Source: Prevotella sp. OH937_COT-195
Lineage (GTDB): Bacteria; Bacteroidota; Bacteroidia; Bacteroidales; Bacteroidaceae
Direction: 5' to 3'
NCBI RefSeq assembly: GCF_003932845.1
Contig: NZ_RQZH01000012.1
Coordinates: 1 to 64,000, forward strand
DNA length: 64,000 nt
Within the stretch, counting starts at the first letter, position 1. Each line of letters opens with the position of its first letter. Positions 27,117 through 36,787 of the stretch are shown piece by piece. The position numbers were made by a program, and so were the translations under genes. Under the pieces are notes generated by a model. The model was not told where the DNA came from and did no database searches. It saw only the letters and a program-made list of their open reading frames with translations.

Positions 27117-27593
27117 TCATTCTTCCACATCACATGATTCAAATCCCATTTCGCGAGCCTTGTCTCCGTTCATGCAAAAATACGTCACACGCCCTTCACA
27201 GCACACTTCTCCCGAAGAATTTTTAAGCACAACGTCAACAAACACAAGATTACGTTTTCTCTCAGCAATGTGCCCTCTGATTTCAAGTTGTGGCTCCGTT
27301 GTCATTACGGCCTTGCGATAATGCACGTCAAGATGTGTCGTCATTCCGCTTGTCTGTAATTTACGAAATACGACCCAGCCTGCCGTTTCATCCATCAGAG
27401 TTGCTATTATTCCACCATGCAACGTATTTATCCAACCTTGATAATGTTCACCGGGTTTCCAAAAACTTACCACATCGTCTCCGTCTTCCATAAAAGTCAT
27501 ACGCACACCTATTGGATTATCCTGACAACAGCCAAAGCAGTCATACCCTTCCCTATGTGTCCACGGATTAATAATCTTTTTCATTAGAAACAC
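27117..27593 (-). CDS. PaaI-family hotdog-fold thioesterase
   Basis: A 158-aa acyl-CoA thioesterase-like protein. The hotdog motif INTLHGGIIATLMDETAGW carries the HGG turn (59-61) and Asp68, the residues used in PaaI/YbaW-type catalysis. The N-terminal stretch has three cysteines (CFGCCQ, 19-24), common in this subgroup. The annotated start is preceded by little context; Met4 is an alternative. The substrate is unknown. It follows the TrmN6-like gene on the minus strand after 18 bases and probably shares its transcript. Confidence 0.85.
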   Translation of the reverse strand: MFLMKKIINPWTHREGYDCFGCCQDNPIGVRMTFMEDGDDVVSFWKPGEHYQGWINTLHGGIIATLMDETAGWVVFRKLQTSGMTTHLDVHYRKAVMTTEPQLEIRGHIAERKRNLVFVDVVLKNSSGEVCCEGRVTYFCMNGDKAREMGFESCDVEE

Positions 27594-27611
27594 TTTGTAA
27601 CAGATTGTATT

Positions 27612-28310
27612 TTAAAATTTTATCAAAAAATCGCGAGTAATATTAACATACCATTCCGAATACACTGAAGGAGCACTGAAAATTATTCCATGTTCTTCAT
27701 TCAGTGAAGCCGGAGAGAGTGAGAATGTCATTAGCAATCTGCGCGGAGATTTGTTTGGTGTGGTACATATTGAACATTTGCGAACAAGAAAAAAACCACT
27801 TAAAACGGCAGAGGTCTCCACTTTCGACAACGCATCAGCAGGTATTATTATAGAAAACAGTCCGTTTTTCAGCAATAAACAACGTGCGTTGCAAAACAAA
27901 TCATCGAATGGTAAAGCCACGGAATGGCGTGCCAAAGTGCGTTTTGCATCAGGAGAAATCAAAGATTGTGTGAAATATGGAGGATTGCAAACTATCGAAT
28001 CATAACATTCCTTTCCGTCAAACTGTTGTAACGAAGAGCATTTAACAACCACCCTTTCGGCAAAAGGAGACAGACTGACATTCTCTTCTGCCTGCAATGC
28101 GGCATCCGGATCTATGTCTATCGCCATCACAGAGGCATTAGGAAAACGTTGCGCCATCATAAGGGCAATAAGCCCCGTGCCTGTGCCGACATCAAGTATA
28201 TGCCTGCCGCCTGCCGCCCATGCACCAAGCAAGATTCCGTCGGTACCTACCTTCATGGCTGCTCGTTCCTGTCTGATATTAAATTGCTTGAGTGAAAAAT
28301 CGTTGCCCAC
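27612..28310 (-). CDS. tRNA1(Val) (adenine37-N6)-methyltransferase, TrmN6-like
   Basis: A 232-aa class I SAM-dependent methyltransferase. Motif I is DVGTGTG (40-46) and the N6-adenine signature NPPYF lies at 109-113. The conserved N-terminus FSLKQFNIRQERAAMKVGTDGILLGAW matches YfiC/TrmN6, supporting m6A37 of tRNA1(Val) as the product. Translation begins with GTG at 28310: residues 5-30 are family-conserved, so a later start would lose essential sequence. The promoter element ends only 5 bases upstream, so the transcript is probably leaderless. It is divergent from lon. Confidence 0.88.
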   Translation of the reverse strand: MGNDFSLKQFNIRQERAAMKVGTDGILLGAWAAGGRHILDVGTGTGLIALMMAQRFPNASVMAIDIDPDAALQAEENVSLSPFAERVVVKCSSLQQFDGKECYDSIVCNPPYFTQSLISPDAKRTLARHSVALPFDDLFCNARCLLLKNGLFSIIIPADALSKVETSAVLSGFFLVRKCSICTTPNKSPRRLLMTFSLSPASLNEEHGIIFSAPSVYSEWYVNITRDFLIKF

Positions 28311-28315
28311 GACTG

Positions 28316-28323
28316 CAAAGGTA
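28316..28323 (-). promoter_or_regulatory. Promoter -7 element for the TrmN6-like gene
   Basis: TACCTTTG on the minus strand, an exact match, 5 bases from the GTG start codon. Together with the element at 28368-28375 it forms a compact divergent promoter pair. Confidence 0.6.
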
Positions 28324-28367
28324 CGAATATTTTATAAGTTATAATCAAGAATTAGGAATTAATTTAG

Positions 28368-28375
28368 TAACTTTG
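28368..28375 (+). promoter_or_regulatory. Promoter -7 element for lon
   Basis: TAACTTTG with a leader of about 22-25 bases before the lon ATG. No heat-shock operator such as CIRCE is visible in the short divergent region. Confidence 0.6.
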
Positions 28376-28403
28376 CACCCGATTTATACATATTAAAAAA
28401 GAA

Positions 28404-30857
28404 ATGAGCGAAAGACAAAATAATCAATTCTCTATGATTGCCGACTACGAAGGTGATGTAAAACATCTCTTTGAAGCACCGGTTGACGGCAAGATGCCCA
28501 TACTTGCCACACGAAACCTTGTGCTTTTTCCGGGAGTCGTGACACCGATTCTTATCGGCAGGCAAAAAAGCAGACTGCTCGTGGAGAAACTGAAAAAATC
28601 TCCCGACACCCTGATGGCGGTTCTTTGCCAACGAGACCCCGACATGGAAGACCCTGCGGGAAAAGATCTCTTCACATACGGAGTTGCAGCAAAGATAATA
28701 CGAGTTCTTGACATACCCGGACAAGAAGACAGAATAACTGTAATAGTGCAGAGCCTCGGGAGAATTATGCTTAAGAAAATAGTCCGTCAATCCCCCTATC
28801 TCATCGGCGAGGTGGAGAGTGCGCCGGAAGCGATCACGCCGATAAAAGACACAGAATACAGTGCCGCAATAGAGGACATGAAACGTGCCTCGATAGAATA
28901 TATCAAGAAAAACGAAGACATACCCGACGAGGCACAATTCGCCGTGAACAATATCAGCAACGATGTCATCACGGCTAATTTCCTATGTTCAAGCCTTCCG
29001 CTCGAACTTCACGAGAAAATGATGTTGCTCGAAAAGAACAGCACCAAAGAGAGAGTGTTCGCACTGCTCAAAATTCTGTATCGCGCAACTCAACTGGAAC
29101 AAATAAAGCAGGACATAAGACTCAAGACACGCGAGGACATAGACGAGCAGCAAAGGGAATATTTCCTGCAACAGCAAATAAAGAACATCCGCGAAGAACT
29201 CGGTAACAACGAAGGCTCTCCAGAGAGGAAAGAACTCCTTGAAGAGGCTGTGAAGAAGCAGTGGAACGAAGACGTAAAAAAAGTATTCCATAAGGAATTG
29301 GACAAGTTGGACATGCTAAACCAGCAAAGTCCGGAATACTCAATGCAGATGAACTACCTGCAGACGATGGTCGGACTGCCATGGGGAAACTATTCGCAGG
29401 ACGACCTTGACTTAAACCGTGCGCAGAAGATACTTGACCGCGACCATTACGGACTTGAAAAGGTAAAAGAACGCATTTTGGAATACATGGCCGTGCTTAG
29501 TCTCAGGGGAGATTTGAAATCGCCGATACTCTGCCTTTACGGCCCACCGGGAGTCGGTAAGACGTCTCTCGGCAAGAGCGTGGCAAAAGCCATGAAGCGA
29601 AAACATGTGAGAATGAGTCTCGGAGGACTGCATGACGAGTCTGAAATTCGAGGACACCGTCGTACATACATAGGAGCCATGCCGGGAAGAATTATCAAGA
29701 ACATACAGAAAGCAGGCTCTTCAAATCCCGTTTTCATACTTGACGAGATTGACAAGATTACACAGAACACCATAAACGGCGACCCTTCGTCGGCGATGCT
29801 TGAGGTCTTAGATCCCGAACAGAACAATGCTTTCCATGATAACTATCTCGATGTGGACTATGACCTGTCGAAGGTTCTATTTATAGCAACCGCTAACGAC
29901 CTTAACACCATACCGAGACCTCTGCTCGACCGTATGGAATTAATAGAGGTGAGCGGATATACTACCGAGGAGAAGATTGAAATTGCAAAACGACATCTCA
30001 TCCCGAAAGAGAAAGAAAGCACCGGTCTCGACGAAGAGAAAAAACTCGCTTTCAACAAGGCGGCAATAGAGAAGATTATCGAGCAATACACACGTGAAAG
30101 CGGTGTGCGTCAATTAGAGAAGCAAATAAACAAAGCTCTGCGCAAAATGGCTTTTATAAAGGCGCGCGAGGGCGAACTGCCATTCCTTAAAATAAGTGCA
30201 GACGAAATAGAAGGGCTGCTCGGAAAACCACCGTTCTATCGCGATATTTATCAAGGCAATGACTATGCAGGAGTTGTCACGGGGTTGGCATGGACAAGCG
30301 TGGGAGGTGAAATCCTCTTTATAGAGACAAGTCTTAGCAAGGGAAAAGGTTCTAAACTTACACTTACCGGTAACCTTGGCGATGTTATGAAAGAAAGTGC
30401 CGTACTGGCATTGGAATATGTCAAAGCCCATGCCGACGACCTTAAGATAGACTATCGCATTTTCGACAATTGGAATATTCATATCCATGTGCCGGAAGGT
30501 GCCACTCCGAAAGACGGTCCAAGTGCCGGCATAACAATAGCAACGAGTATAGCATCGGCTCTTACCCAGCGTAAAGTGCGCAAGAACACGGCAATGACCG
30601 GCGAGATAACCCTGCGTGGAAAGGTACTTCCCGTTGGCGGAATAAAAGAGAAAATACTTGCTGCAAAACGCGCTGGAATATCAGACATACTATTGTGTAA
30701 GGACAATAAGAAAGACATCAATGAGATACCGGAAAAATATCTCAAAGGAGTATGTTTCCATTATGTGGAAAACGTGGGTGACGTATGGAACTTTGCACTC
30801 ACGGAAGAGATTGTCGCACACCCTGTAAGTTTTGATATAGAAGAGAAGAGCCTATGA
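28404..30857 (+). CDS. lon: ATP-dependent Lon protease (endopeptidase La)
   Basis: Cytosolic AAA+ serine protease that degrades damaged and regulatory proteins. Order: N-terminal substrate-binding LAN domain (about 25-220), coiled-coil linker, AAA+ module with Walker A GPPGVGKT (380-387), and C-terminal protease domain with Ser707 in GPSAG and Lys750 in GGIKEK, the correctly spaced catalytic dyad. At 817 aa it is full length and has a Bacteroidota-style charged N-terminus. It overlaps tgt by 4 bases (ATGA), so the two are translationally coupled, an arrangement of unknown significance. Confidence 0.97.
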   Translation: MSERQNNQFSMIADYEGDVKHLFEAPVDGKMPILATRNLVLFPGVVTPILIGRQKSRLLVEKLKKSPDTLMAVLCQRDPDMEDPAGKDLFTYGVAAKIIRVLDIPGQEDRITVIVQSLGRIMLKKIVRQSPYLIGEVESAPEAITPIKDTEYSAAIEDMKRASIEYIKKNEDIPDEAQFAVNNISNDVITANFLCSSLPLELHEKMMLLEKNSTKERVFALLKILYRATQLEQIKQDIRLKTREDIDEQQREYFLQQQIKNIREELGNNEGSPERKELLEEAVKKQWNEDVKKVFHKELDKLDMLNQQSPEYSMQMNYLQTMVGLPWGNYSQDDLDLNRAQKILDRDHYGLEKVKERILEYMAVLSLRGDLKSPILCLYGPPGVGKTSLGKSVAKAMKRKHVRMSLGGLHDESEIRGHRRTYIGAMPGRIIKNIQKAGSSNPVFILDEIDKITQNTINGDPSSAMLEVLDPEQNNAFHDNYLDVDYDLSKVLFIATANDLNTIPRPLLDRMELIEVSGYTTEEKIEIAKRHLIPKEKESTGLDEEKKLAFNKAAIEKIIEQYTRESGVRQLEKQINKALRKMAFIKAREGELPFLKISADEIEGLLGKPPFYRDIYQGNDYAGVVTGLAWTSVGGEILFIETSLSKGKGSKLTLTGNLGDVMKESAVLALEYVKAHADDLKIDYRIFDNWNIHIHVPEGATPKDGPSAGITIATSIASALTQRKVRKNTAMTGEITLRGKVLPVGGIKEKILAAKRAGISDILLCKDNKKDINEIPEKYLKGVCFHYVENVGDVWNFALTEEIVAHPVSFDIEEKSL

Positions 30858-31981
30858 CTTTCGAACTTCAACATACAGACAATGCAAGCGATGCCCGTGC
30901 AGGAGTGATAACAACAGCACACGGAAAGATAGAAACTCCGATTTTCATGCCGGTAGGAACGGTAGGCAGTGTCAAGAGGGTTCATTTCAACGAATTGCGT
31001 CAACAAGTTGGAGCACAGATAATACTTGGCAACACATACCATCTATATCTCCGCCCGGGACTTGACACTTTGTATAAAGCCGGAGGCTTGCACAAGTTTA
31101 TTTCATGGGACAGACCGATGCTTACCGACAGTGGCGGATTTCAAGTATTCTCGCTTGCCGGTATAAGGAAACTGACAGAGGAGGGCTGCATGTTTACCTC
31201 TCACATCGACGGCTCACGTCATTTCTTCACGCCCGAGAACGTAATGGATACCGAGCGAACGATAGGTGCAGACATAATAATGGCTCTTGATGAATGCCCG
31301 CCGGGCAAGAGCGACTACGAGTATGCACGCAAAAGTCTCTCCATGACACAACGATGGCTCGACCGTTGCATAAAGAGATTCAATGATACAGAACCGCGAT
31401 ATGGCTATGAGCAAAGTCTTTTCCCAATAGTACAAGGTTGCACATATAAGGACTTAAGGCGCGAAGCGGCAAGATTCATCGCTGACAAAAATGCCGACGG
31501 AAATGCAATCGGCGGTTTGGCTGTTGGCGAACCTACGGAGGTTATGTACGAAATGATTGAAGTGGTGAACGAAATTCTCCCGAAAGATAAACCGCGATAC
31601 CTCATGGGAGTTGGCACTCCGCAGAATATTCTTGAAGGAATAGAAAGAGGTGTCGATATGTTCGATTGTGTGATGCCGACGAGAAACGGCAGAAACGCGA
31701 TGCTGTTTACCTACCAAGGTACAATGAACATGAGAAACAAGAAATGGGAAAACGATTTCTCACCCATAGATCCGGACGGTTGCGATATAGACCTCATACA
31801 CACCAAGGCATATCTGCATCATTTGTTCAAAGCACAGGAATTGTTGGCCATGCAGATAGCAAGCATACACAATTTGTCTTTCTATCTAAGACTCGTGGGA
31901 GACGCACGCCGACATATCATTGCGGGAGATTTCGTGTCATGGAAGAACAGTATCGTGGAACAACTCGGGAAACGAGTTTAA
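30854..31981 (+). CDS. tgt: tRNA-guanine transglycosylase
   Basis: Exchanges guanine-34 for preQ1 in tRNAs with GUN anticodons, on the way to queuosine. Asp92 (LTDSGGFQVFS) and the nucleophile Asp271 (MFDCVMPTRNGR) are present, as is GGLAVGEP. The C-terminal zinc site looks broken: where the family has CxCxxC the sequence is Cys310-Asp-Ile312-Asp-Leu-Ile315, leaving one of three cysteines, although the YLHHL histidine remains. The catalytic core is otherwise normal and 375 aa is standard. It is translationally coupled to lon and followed after 38 bases by the LptF/LptG permease gene. Confidence 0.94.
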   Translation: MTFELQHTDNASDARAGVITTAHGKIETPIFMPVGTVGSVKRVHFNELRQQVGAQIILGNTYHLYLRPGLDTLYKAGGLHKFISWDRPMLTDSGGFQVFSLAGIRKLTEEGCMFTSHIDGSRHFFTPENVMDTERTIGADIIMALDECPPGKSDYEYARKSLSMTQRWLDRCIKRFNDTEPRYGYEQSLFPIVQGCTYKDLRREAARFIADKNADGNAIGGLAVGEPTEVMYEMIEVVNEILPKDKPRYLMGVGTPQNILEGIERGVDMFDCVMPTRNGRNAMLFTYQGTMNMRNKKWENDFSPIDPDGCDIDLIHTKAYLHHLFKAQELLAMQIASIHNLSFYLRLVGDARRHIIAGDFVSWKNSIVEQLGKRV

Positions 31982-32019
31982 AAATAGTTGTATAGCGTAT
32001 TCATAATAACAACAACAAT

Positions 32020-33249
32020 TTGGAATACCACAATATAAGACGACGTAGAAGACCACTTAAAGCCATAAGGGCGGCAAGAAAGGCTTTGACACCCGTTTCA
32101 AGGACAATGAAATGGGCAGCAAGATACATGGTATGGTTGAAATATTTCAACCCAAAGCGTTATGTCAAGATACTCGACTGGTATATTATTAAGAAATTCA
32201 TAGGAACCTATTTCTATGCAATAGCACTTATCATATCTATCTCCATAGTTTTCGACATAAACGAAAACCTCGCAAAATTCACACAATACCATGCTCCATT
32301 AAAAGCAATCGTCTTTGACTATTATGTAAACTTTGTACCATATTTTGCCAATCTTTTCTCTCCGCTCTTCGTATTTATAGCCGTTATCTTCTTCACTTCC
32401 AAACTTGCAGGCAACAGCGAAATAATCTCCATGCTTGCCGCAGGTGTCAGCAAACGACGACTCATGCGCCCGTACATGATTTCAGCGGCACTGATTTCGG
32501 CTCTCACTTTCTACCTCGGCTCGTATGTCATACCCAATGGAACGGTAATTCGCCAAAATTTTGAAACACTGTACAAGAACAAAAAGAAGAACACGGCAGC
32601 CGAAAACGTTCAGATGCAGGTGGGCAAGGGAGTGATTGCATATATCCAGTTCTACGACAACAACAACAAGCGGGGATATGGTTTCTGTCTCGACAAGTTC
32701 GAGAACAAGAAACTTGTAAGTCACATGACTGCCACAGAGATACAATATGACACGATAGCAGACTCCAAATATCACTGGCACGCCACAAACTGGCGCATCA
32801 GAGACATGAGGGGCATGCGCGAGAAAATTACCAACGGAGCAGTAATTGACACGATCTTGATGATGGAACCGACCGACCTTGTGTTTTCAAAAGGACAGCA
32901 AGAAACATTCACGAGTCCGCAACTGCGAGAATATATAAGCAAACAAATCAATCGTGGTTCGGGCAACGTTGTTCAGTATGAAGTGGAATACCACAAACGC
33001 ATAGCATCGTCGTTTGCTTCGTTCATCCTTACCACGATAGGTCTTTCGCTGTCGTCACGAAAACGAAAAGGTGGTATGGGAATGTATCTCGGAATTGGGT
33101 TGGCATTGAGTTTCGCCTACATAATGCTGCAAACAGTATCGGCAACATTCGCGATTCAGGCTAACACGCCGGCAATGCTCGCGGCATGGATTCCCAATAT
33201 AATATTCGGAGTGATTGCATGGTTATGTTATAGGAAGGCACCGAACTGA
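32020..33249 (+). CDS. LptF/LptG-family LPS export permease (YjgP/YjgQ)
   Basis: Inner-membrane permease that, with LptB, extracts lipopolysaccharide for transport to the outer membrane. The conserved opening KILDWYIIKKFIGTYFYAIALI leads into the first helix. Two further helices lie near residues 95-170, a periplasmic beta-jellyroll follows, and a C-terminal trio of helices starts near residue 325. The TTG start at 32020 gives a very basic N-terminal extension of about 50 residues; ATG 32107 (residue 30) is an alternative. I cannot decide between LptF and LptG. It is probably cotranscribed with lon-tgt. Confidence 0.87.
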   Translation: MEYHNIRRRRRPLKAIRAARKALTPVSRTMKWAARYMVWLKYFNPKRYVKILDWYIIKKFIGTYFYAIALIISISIVFDINENLAKFTQYHAPLKAIVFDYYVNFVPYFANLFSPLFVFIAVIFFTSKLAGNSEIISMLAAGVSKRRLMRPYMISAALISALTFYLGSYVIPNGTVIRQNFETLYKNKKKNTAAENVQMQVGKGVIAYIQFYDNNNKRGYGFCLDKFENKKLVSHMTATEIQYDTIADSKYHWHATNWRIRDMRGMREKITNGAVIDTILMMEPTDLVFSKGQQETFTSPQLREYISKQINRGSGNVVQYEVEYHKRIASSFASFILTTIGLSLSSRKRKGGMGMYLGIGLALSFAYIMLQTVSATFAIQANTPAMLAAWIPNIIFGVIAWLCYRKAPN

Positions 33250-33305
33250 CGATTATGTTGCAGTATGTGATATAAGATAAAAATGAAAATAAAAGAAACA
33301 CCGAT

Positions 33306-34598
33306 ATGGAATTTTACGATTTAGACCTCAACGATAACACCCTCGACGCACTCGATGACATGAACTTCCACACCTGTACGCCCGTACAGGAGAAATGTAT
33401 CCCCGAAATCCTCGACGGACACGATGTCCTCGGAGTGGCACAAACGGGTACGGGAAAAACTGCTGCATATCTGCTCCCGATATTGAGCATGCTCGATGAC
33501 GGCGGCTTTCCACACGATGCGATAAACTGCATAGTAATGAGTCCCACACGAGAACTGGCACAACAGATAGATCAGACAATGCAGGGTTTTGCATACTACA
33601 TGCCCGAAGTGAGCAGTGTGGCTGTATATGGCGGCAATGATGGCAACCGTTACGACCAAGAGTTCAAGGGAATGAAAATGGGGGCAGATGTGATAATAGC
33701 CACACCGGGCAGGCTGAAGAGCCACATAACCATGGGGAATGTTGACCTCGGGCGCGTCTCGTTCTTCGTCCTCGACGAGGCTGACCGCATGCTTGACATG
33801 GGATTCAGTGAAGACATCATCGCCATTGCCAAATTACTTCCCGACACCTGCCAAACGATTATGTTCTCGGCAACCATGCCAAAGAAAATAGAGGAACTGG
33901 CAAGGACGCTCCTCAAAAAACCTGTTACGGTGAAACTCGCGGTAAGCAAACCGGCAGACAAGATACAGCAGTCGGCGTATATATGCCACGAGACACAGAA
34001 AATTGACATACTGAAGCATCTTTTCAAAGGGAACAAACTTAGTCGCGTGATAATATTTTCAAGTTCAAAACTGAAAGTAAAGGATATTACACGAGACCTT
34101 AAACGCGTCGGAATAAACTGCGACGAGATGCACTCGGATCTCTCACAACAACAGCGCGATGATGTGATGTACCGCTTCAAATCAAACCAAATTGATGTTC
34201 TCGTGGCAACAGACATCGTTGCACGCGGCATAGATATAGACGATATTGCAACGGTTATAAATTTCGATGTTCCACACGACTCCGAAGACTATGTACACCG
34301 GATTGGAAGAACGGCTCGAGCCGACCGCGACGGGGTTGCGATAACACTCGTAAGGGGCTGGGAGATAGTAGATTTTATAGAAATTGAAAGATTTCTCGGA
34401 TACGAGGTTAAAAAGAACACATTGCCGGAAGGCATAGGCGAAGGACCGGAATATGTGCCGATGATAAAGAAAGGAAGACACGGCGGGAAACCGCGAAAAT
34501 ACCATTCTCGAAGCGGAAAAAGCGGAAAGGGGATTCCTAAAAGAGATGGACGAAAAGGCAGAAGGACGGAAAACAAGAAGCAAAACAGACAGAATTAG
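33306..34598 (+). CDS. DEAD-box ATP-dependent RNA helicase
   Basis: A 430-aa RNA helicase of the RhlE type. All motifs are in order: Q motif (TPVQEKCIP), Walker A AQTGTGKT (45-52), PTRELAQQ, TPGRL, DEAD (157-160), SAT, ARGIDIDDI and HRIGRTAR (331-338). The last 50 residues are rich in Lys, Arg and Gly, an RNA-binding tail. Such enzymes remodel ribosomal or mRNA structures, often in the cold; the specific target is unknown. It ends directly in the 22-bp-period repeat: its stop codon overlaps the first repeat unit. Confidence 0.95.
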   Translation: MEFYDLDLNDNTLDALDDMNFHTCTPVQEKCIPEILDGHDVLGVAQTGTGKTAAYLLPILSMLDDGGFPHDAINCIVMSPTRELAQQIDQTMQGFAYYMPEVSSVAVYGGNDGNRYDQEFKGMKMGADVIIATPGRLKSHITMGNVDLGRVSFFVLDEADRMLDMGFSEDIIAIAKLLPDTCQTIMFSATMPKKIEELARTLLKKPVTVKLAVSKPADKIQQSAYICHETQKIDILKHLFKGNKLSRVIIFSSSKLKVKDITRDLKRVGINCDEMHSDLSQQQRDDVMYRFKSNQIDVLVATDIVARGIDIDDIATVINFDVPHDSEDYVHRIGRTARADRDGVAITLVRGWEIVDFIEIERFLGYEVKKNTLPEGIGEGPEYVPMIKKGRHGGKPRKYHSRSGKSGKGIPKRDGRKGRRTENKKQNRQN

Positions 34599-34662
34599 TA
34601 ATCAAAACCGGCGAATTTGATTATCAATATCGCCGAAATTGCATTGCAATACCGCCTAAATT
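34597..34662. repeat. Three inverted units of the dispersed 22-bp-period repeat
   Basis: Read on the minus strand, units at 34662-34641, 34640-34619 and 34618-34597 begin AATTTAGGCGGTATT, AATTTCGGCGATATT and AAATTCGCCGGTTTT, each followed by 7 variable bases. The period is exactly 22. It fills most of the gap between the helicase stop codon and ftsE. Confidence 0.75.
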
Positions 34663-34705
34663 GCATAACATCGGATTGTTGACTACGACTTAAAAGTATA
34701 TAGAC

Positions 34706-35413
34706 ATGCTTATAGATTATAACAAGGTAAGTATTTATCGAGACGATTTGTGCGTTCTCAAAGACATTGATTTCAATGTCGATGAGGGAGAGTTCGTGTA
34801 TATAATCGGTAAAGTAGGCTCCGGCAAGAGTTCGCTTCTAAAAACATTATATTGCGAACTCGACATCGAAAGTGCTCAGAAAGCCGAGGTTCTCGGAATA
34901 GATTTAAAAAAAATAAAGCGCAGGGAAATACCCGGATTACGCAGGGAAATGGGGATAATTTTCCAAGATTTCCAACTTCTGCATGACCGCACGGTGGAGA
35001 AAAACCTTGATTTCGTGCTGAAAGCAACAGGATGGAAATCTGCCGAACGCAAGCAGAGGATAGAAGAAGTTCTCGAGGCTGTGGGACTATCGGACAAAGC
35101 CGGAAACATGCCACACGAACTGTCCGGGGGAGAACAACAACGGACGGCCATAGCAAGGGCATTGCTCAATAATCCGAAGATTATCATTGCAGACGAACCG
35201 ACGGGCAACCTTGACCCCGAGACGGCAGGCAACATCATTTCGCTGTTGAGAGACATAAGTCTCACAGGTACTGCCATAGTGATGTCAACCCACAACATTC
35301 CGATGCTTGACAAATTCCCGGGGATAGTTTATAGATGTTCCGAAACATCTATAAACGACATTACAAATACTTACAACAACATTGACCTCACAGAGGAAAA
35401 GGAAAGATCGTAA
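34706..35413 (+). CDS. ftsE: FtsE-like ABC transporter ATP-binding protein
   Basis: A 235-aa ABC ATPase. Walker A is GKVGSGKSS (from residue 35), the signature LSGGEQQRTAIARAL is followed by Walker B IIIADEPTGNLD, and the D-loop and H-loop (STHN) are present. The sequence resembles FtsE, which with FtsX couples cytokinesis to peptidoglycan hydrolase activation. FtsX is not adjacent; the next gene, 21 bases on, is aspartate kinase. A LolD/MacB-type transporter ATPase is the alternative, but the short length and this gene pairing favour FtsE. Confidence 0.8.
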   Translation: MLIDYNKVSIYRDDLCVLKDIDFNVDEGEFVYIIGKVGSGKSSLLKTLYCELDIESAQKAEVLGIDLKKIKRREIPGLRREMGIIFQDFQLLHDRTVEKNLDFVLKATGWKSAERKQRIEEVLEAVGLSDKAGNMPHELSGGEQQRTAIARALLNNPKIIIADEPTGNLDPETAGNIISLLRDISLTGTAIVMSTHNIPMLDKFPGIVYRCSETSINDITNTYNNIDLTEEKERS

Positions 35414-35434
35414 CGTTGAAAAACAAGATATAAT

Positions 35435-36754
35435 ATGAAAGTAATGAAATTCGGCGGTACCTCTGTAGGTTCTCCGGAACGCATAAAGGACGTATCATCA
35501 TTGTTGACAAATGTAGGAGAACCTGTTTTCGCAGTACTCTCGGCAATGTCGGGTACCACCAATTCGCTCGTAGAGATTTCAAATCATCTATACAAAAAGA
35601 ATCCCGACAAGGCAAACGAAGTTATAGACAACCTTGAAGCGGCATACATGAAACATGTTGAGAAATTATATTCTACGGAAGAATATCGCACCACAACACG
35701 CGAATTCCTGCGCGAAAGATTCAACTTTCTACGCTCTTTCACGATTGGACTCTTCACGAGTTTCGAGGAAAAGAACATTGTGGCACAAGGTGAGATAATG
35801 AGTACGAACATGATGGTGAACCACATGAAAGAGAACGGACACGATGCCGTGTTGCTCAATGCTCTCGACTTTATGAGAACAGACAAGAACGAGGAGCCGG
35901 ACACTAAATATATCCATGACAAATTGAATGGTATAATGAGTGTTGAAGACGGGCATCGGGTATATGTCACACAAGGATTCATCTGTCGCAACGCATACGG
36001 CGAAACAGACAATCTACGGCGTGGAGGGAGCGATTATACGGCATCGCTAATCGGTGCCGCAATAAGTGCAGACGAAATACAGATATGGACAGACATTGAC
36101 GGCATGCACAACAATGACCCGCGAGTCGTTGAAAAAACGGAAACCATCAGGCAACTGCACTTCGAGGAAGCTGCGGAACTTGCTTATTTCGGTGCAAAGA
36201 TTCTACACCCCACATGCATACAGCCGGCACAACAAGCCGGTATACCCGTACGCCTCAAAAACACGATGCAGCCGGAAGCACCGGGCACTGTCATTAATGA
36301 TGAGAAAGTGAAAGGAAAGATTAAGGCAGTAGCCGTAAAAGACAATATAACGGCGATAAAGGTAAAAAGTTCGCGAATGCTTCTTGCTACAGGTTTCCTT
36401 CGCAAAGTGTTCGAGATATTCGAAAGTTTCCAAACACCCATTGACATGGTGGCAACGAGCGAGGTGGGTGTGTCGATGAGTATAGAAAATGACTTACACC
36501 TTGATGAAATTGTCGAGGAACTTAACAAATATGGTACAGTAACGGTTGACAGTGACATGTGCATAGTCTGCGTTGTCGGCGACCTTGATTGGAACAATGT
36601 TGGTTTCGAAACGATAGCGGCCGACGCTCTGAAGAACATTCCGGTAAGAATGATATCATACGGAGGTTCTAACTATAACATATCATTCCTTATACGCGGA
36701 ACAGATAAAAAACGGGCACTGCAAAGCCTGTCGGACACTCTGTTTCATAAATAA
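35435..36754 (+). CDS. lysC: Aspartate kinase
   Basis: Phosphorylates aspartate to start the lysine, threonine, methionine and diaminopimelate pathways. The kinase signature KFGGTSVG lies at residues 4-11, and GGSDYTASLIGAA is the second family block. The C-terminal third has two ACT domains (AIKVKSSRMLLATGFLRKVF and VCVVGDLDWNN regions), the site of allosteric amino-acid feedback. At 439 aa it is monofunctional, with no homoserine dehydrogenase fused. It follows ftsE on the same transcript. Other genes of the pathway are outside the window. Confidence 0.94.
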   Translation: MKVMKFGGTSVGSPERIKDVSSLLTNVGEPVFAVLSAMSGTTNSLVEISNHLYKKNPDKANEVIDNLEAAYMKHVEKLYSTEEYRTTTREFLRERFNFLRSFTIGLFTSFEEKNIVAQGEIMSTNMMVNHMKENGHDAVLLNALDFMRTDKNEEPDTKYIHDKLNGIMSVEDGHRVYVTQGFICRNAYGETDNLRRGGSDYTASLIGAAISADEIQIWTDIDGMHNNDPRVVEKTETIRQLHFEEAAELAYFGAKILHPTCIQPAQQAGIPVRLKNTMQPEAPGTVINDEKVKGKIKAVAVKDNITAIKVKSSRMLLATGFLRKVFEIFESFQTPIDMVATSEVGVSMSIENDLHLDEIVEELNKYGTVTVDSDMCIVCVVGDLDWNNVGFETIAADALKNIPVRMISYGGSNYNISFLIRGTDKKRALQSLSDTLFHK

Positions 36755-36787
36755 AGGGCATGTAAATGCCACATTGTAAAGATTATA

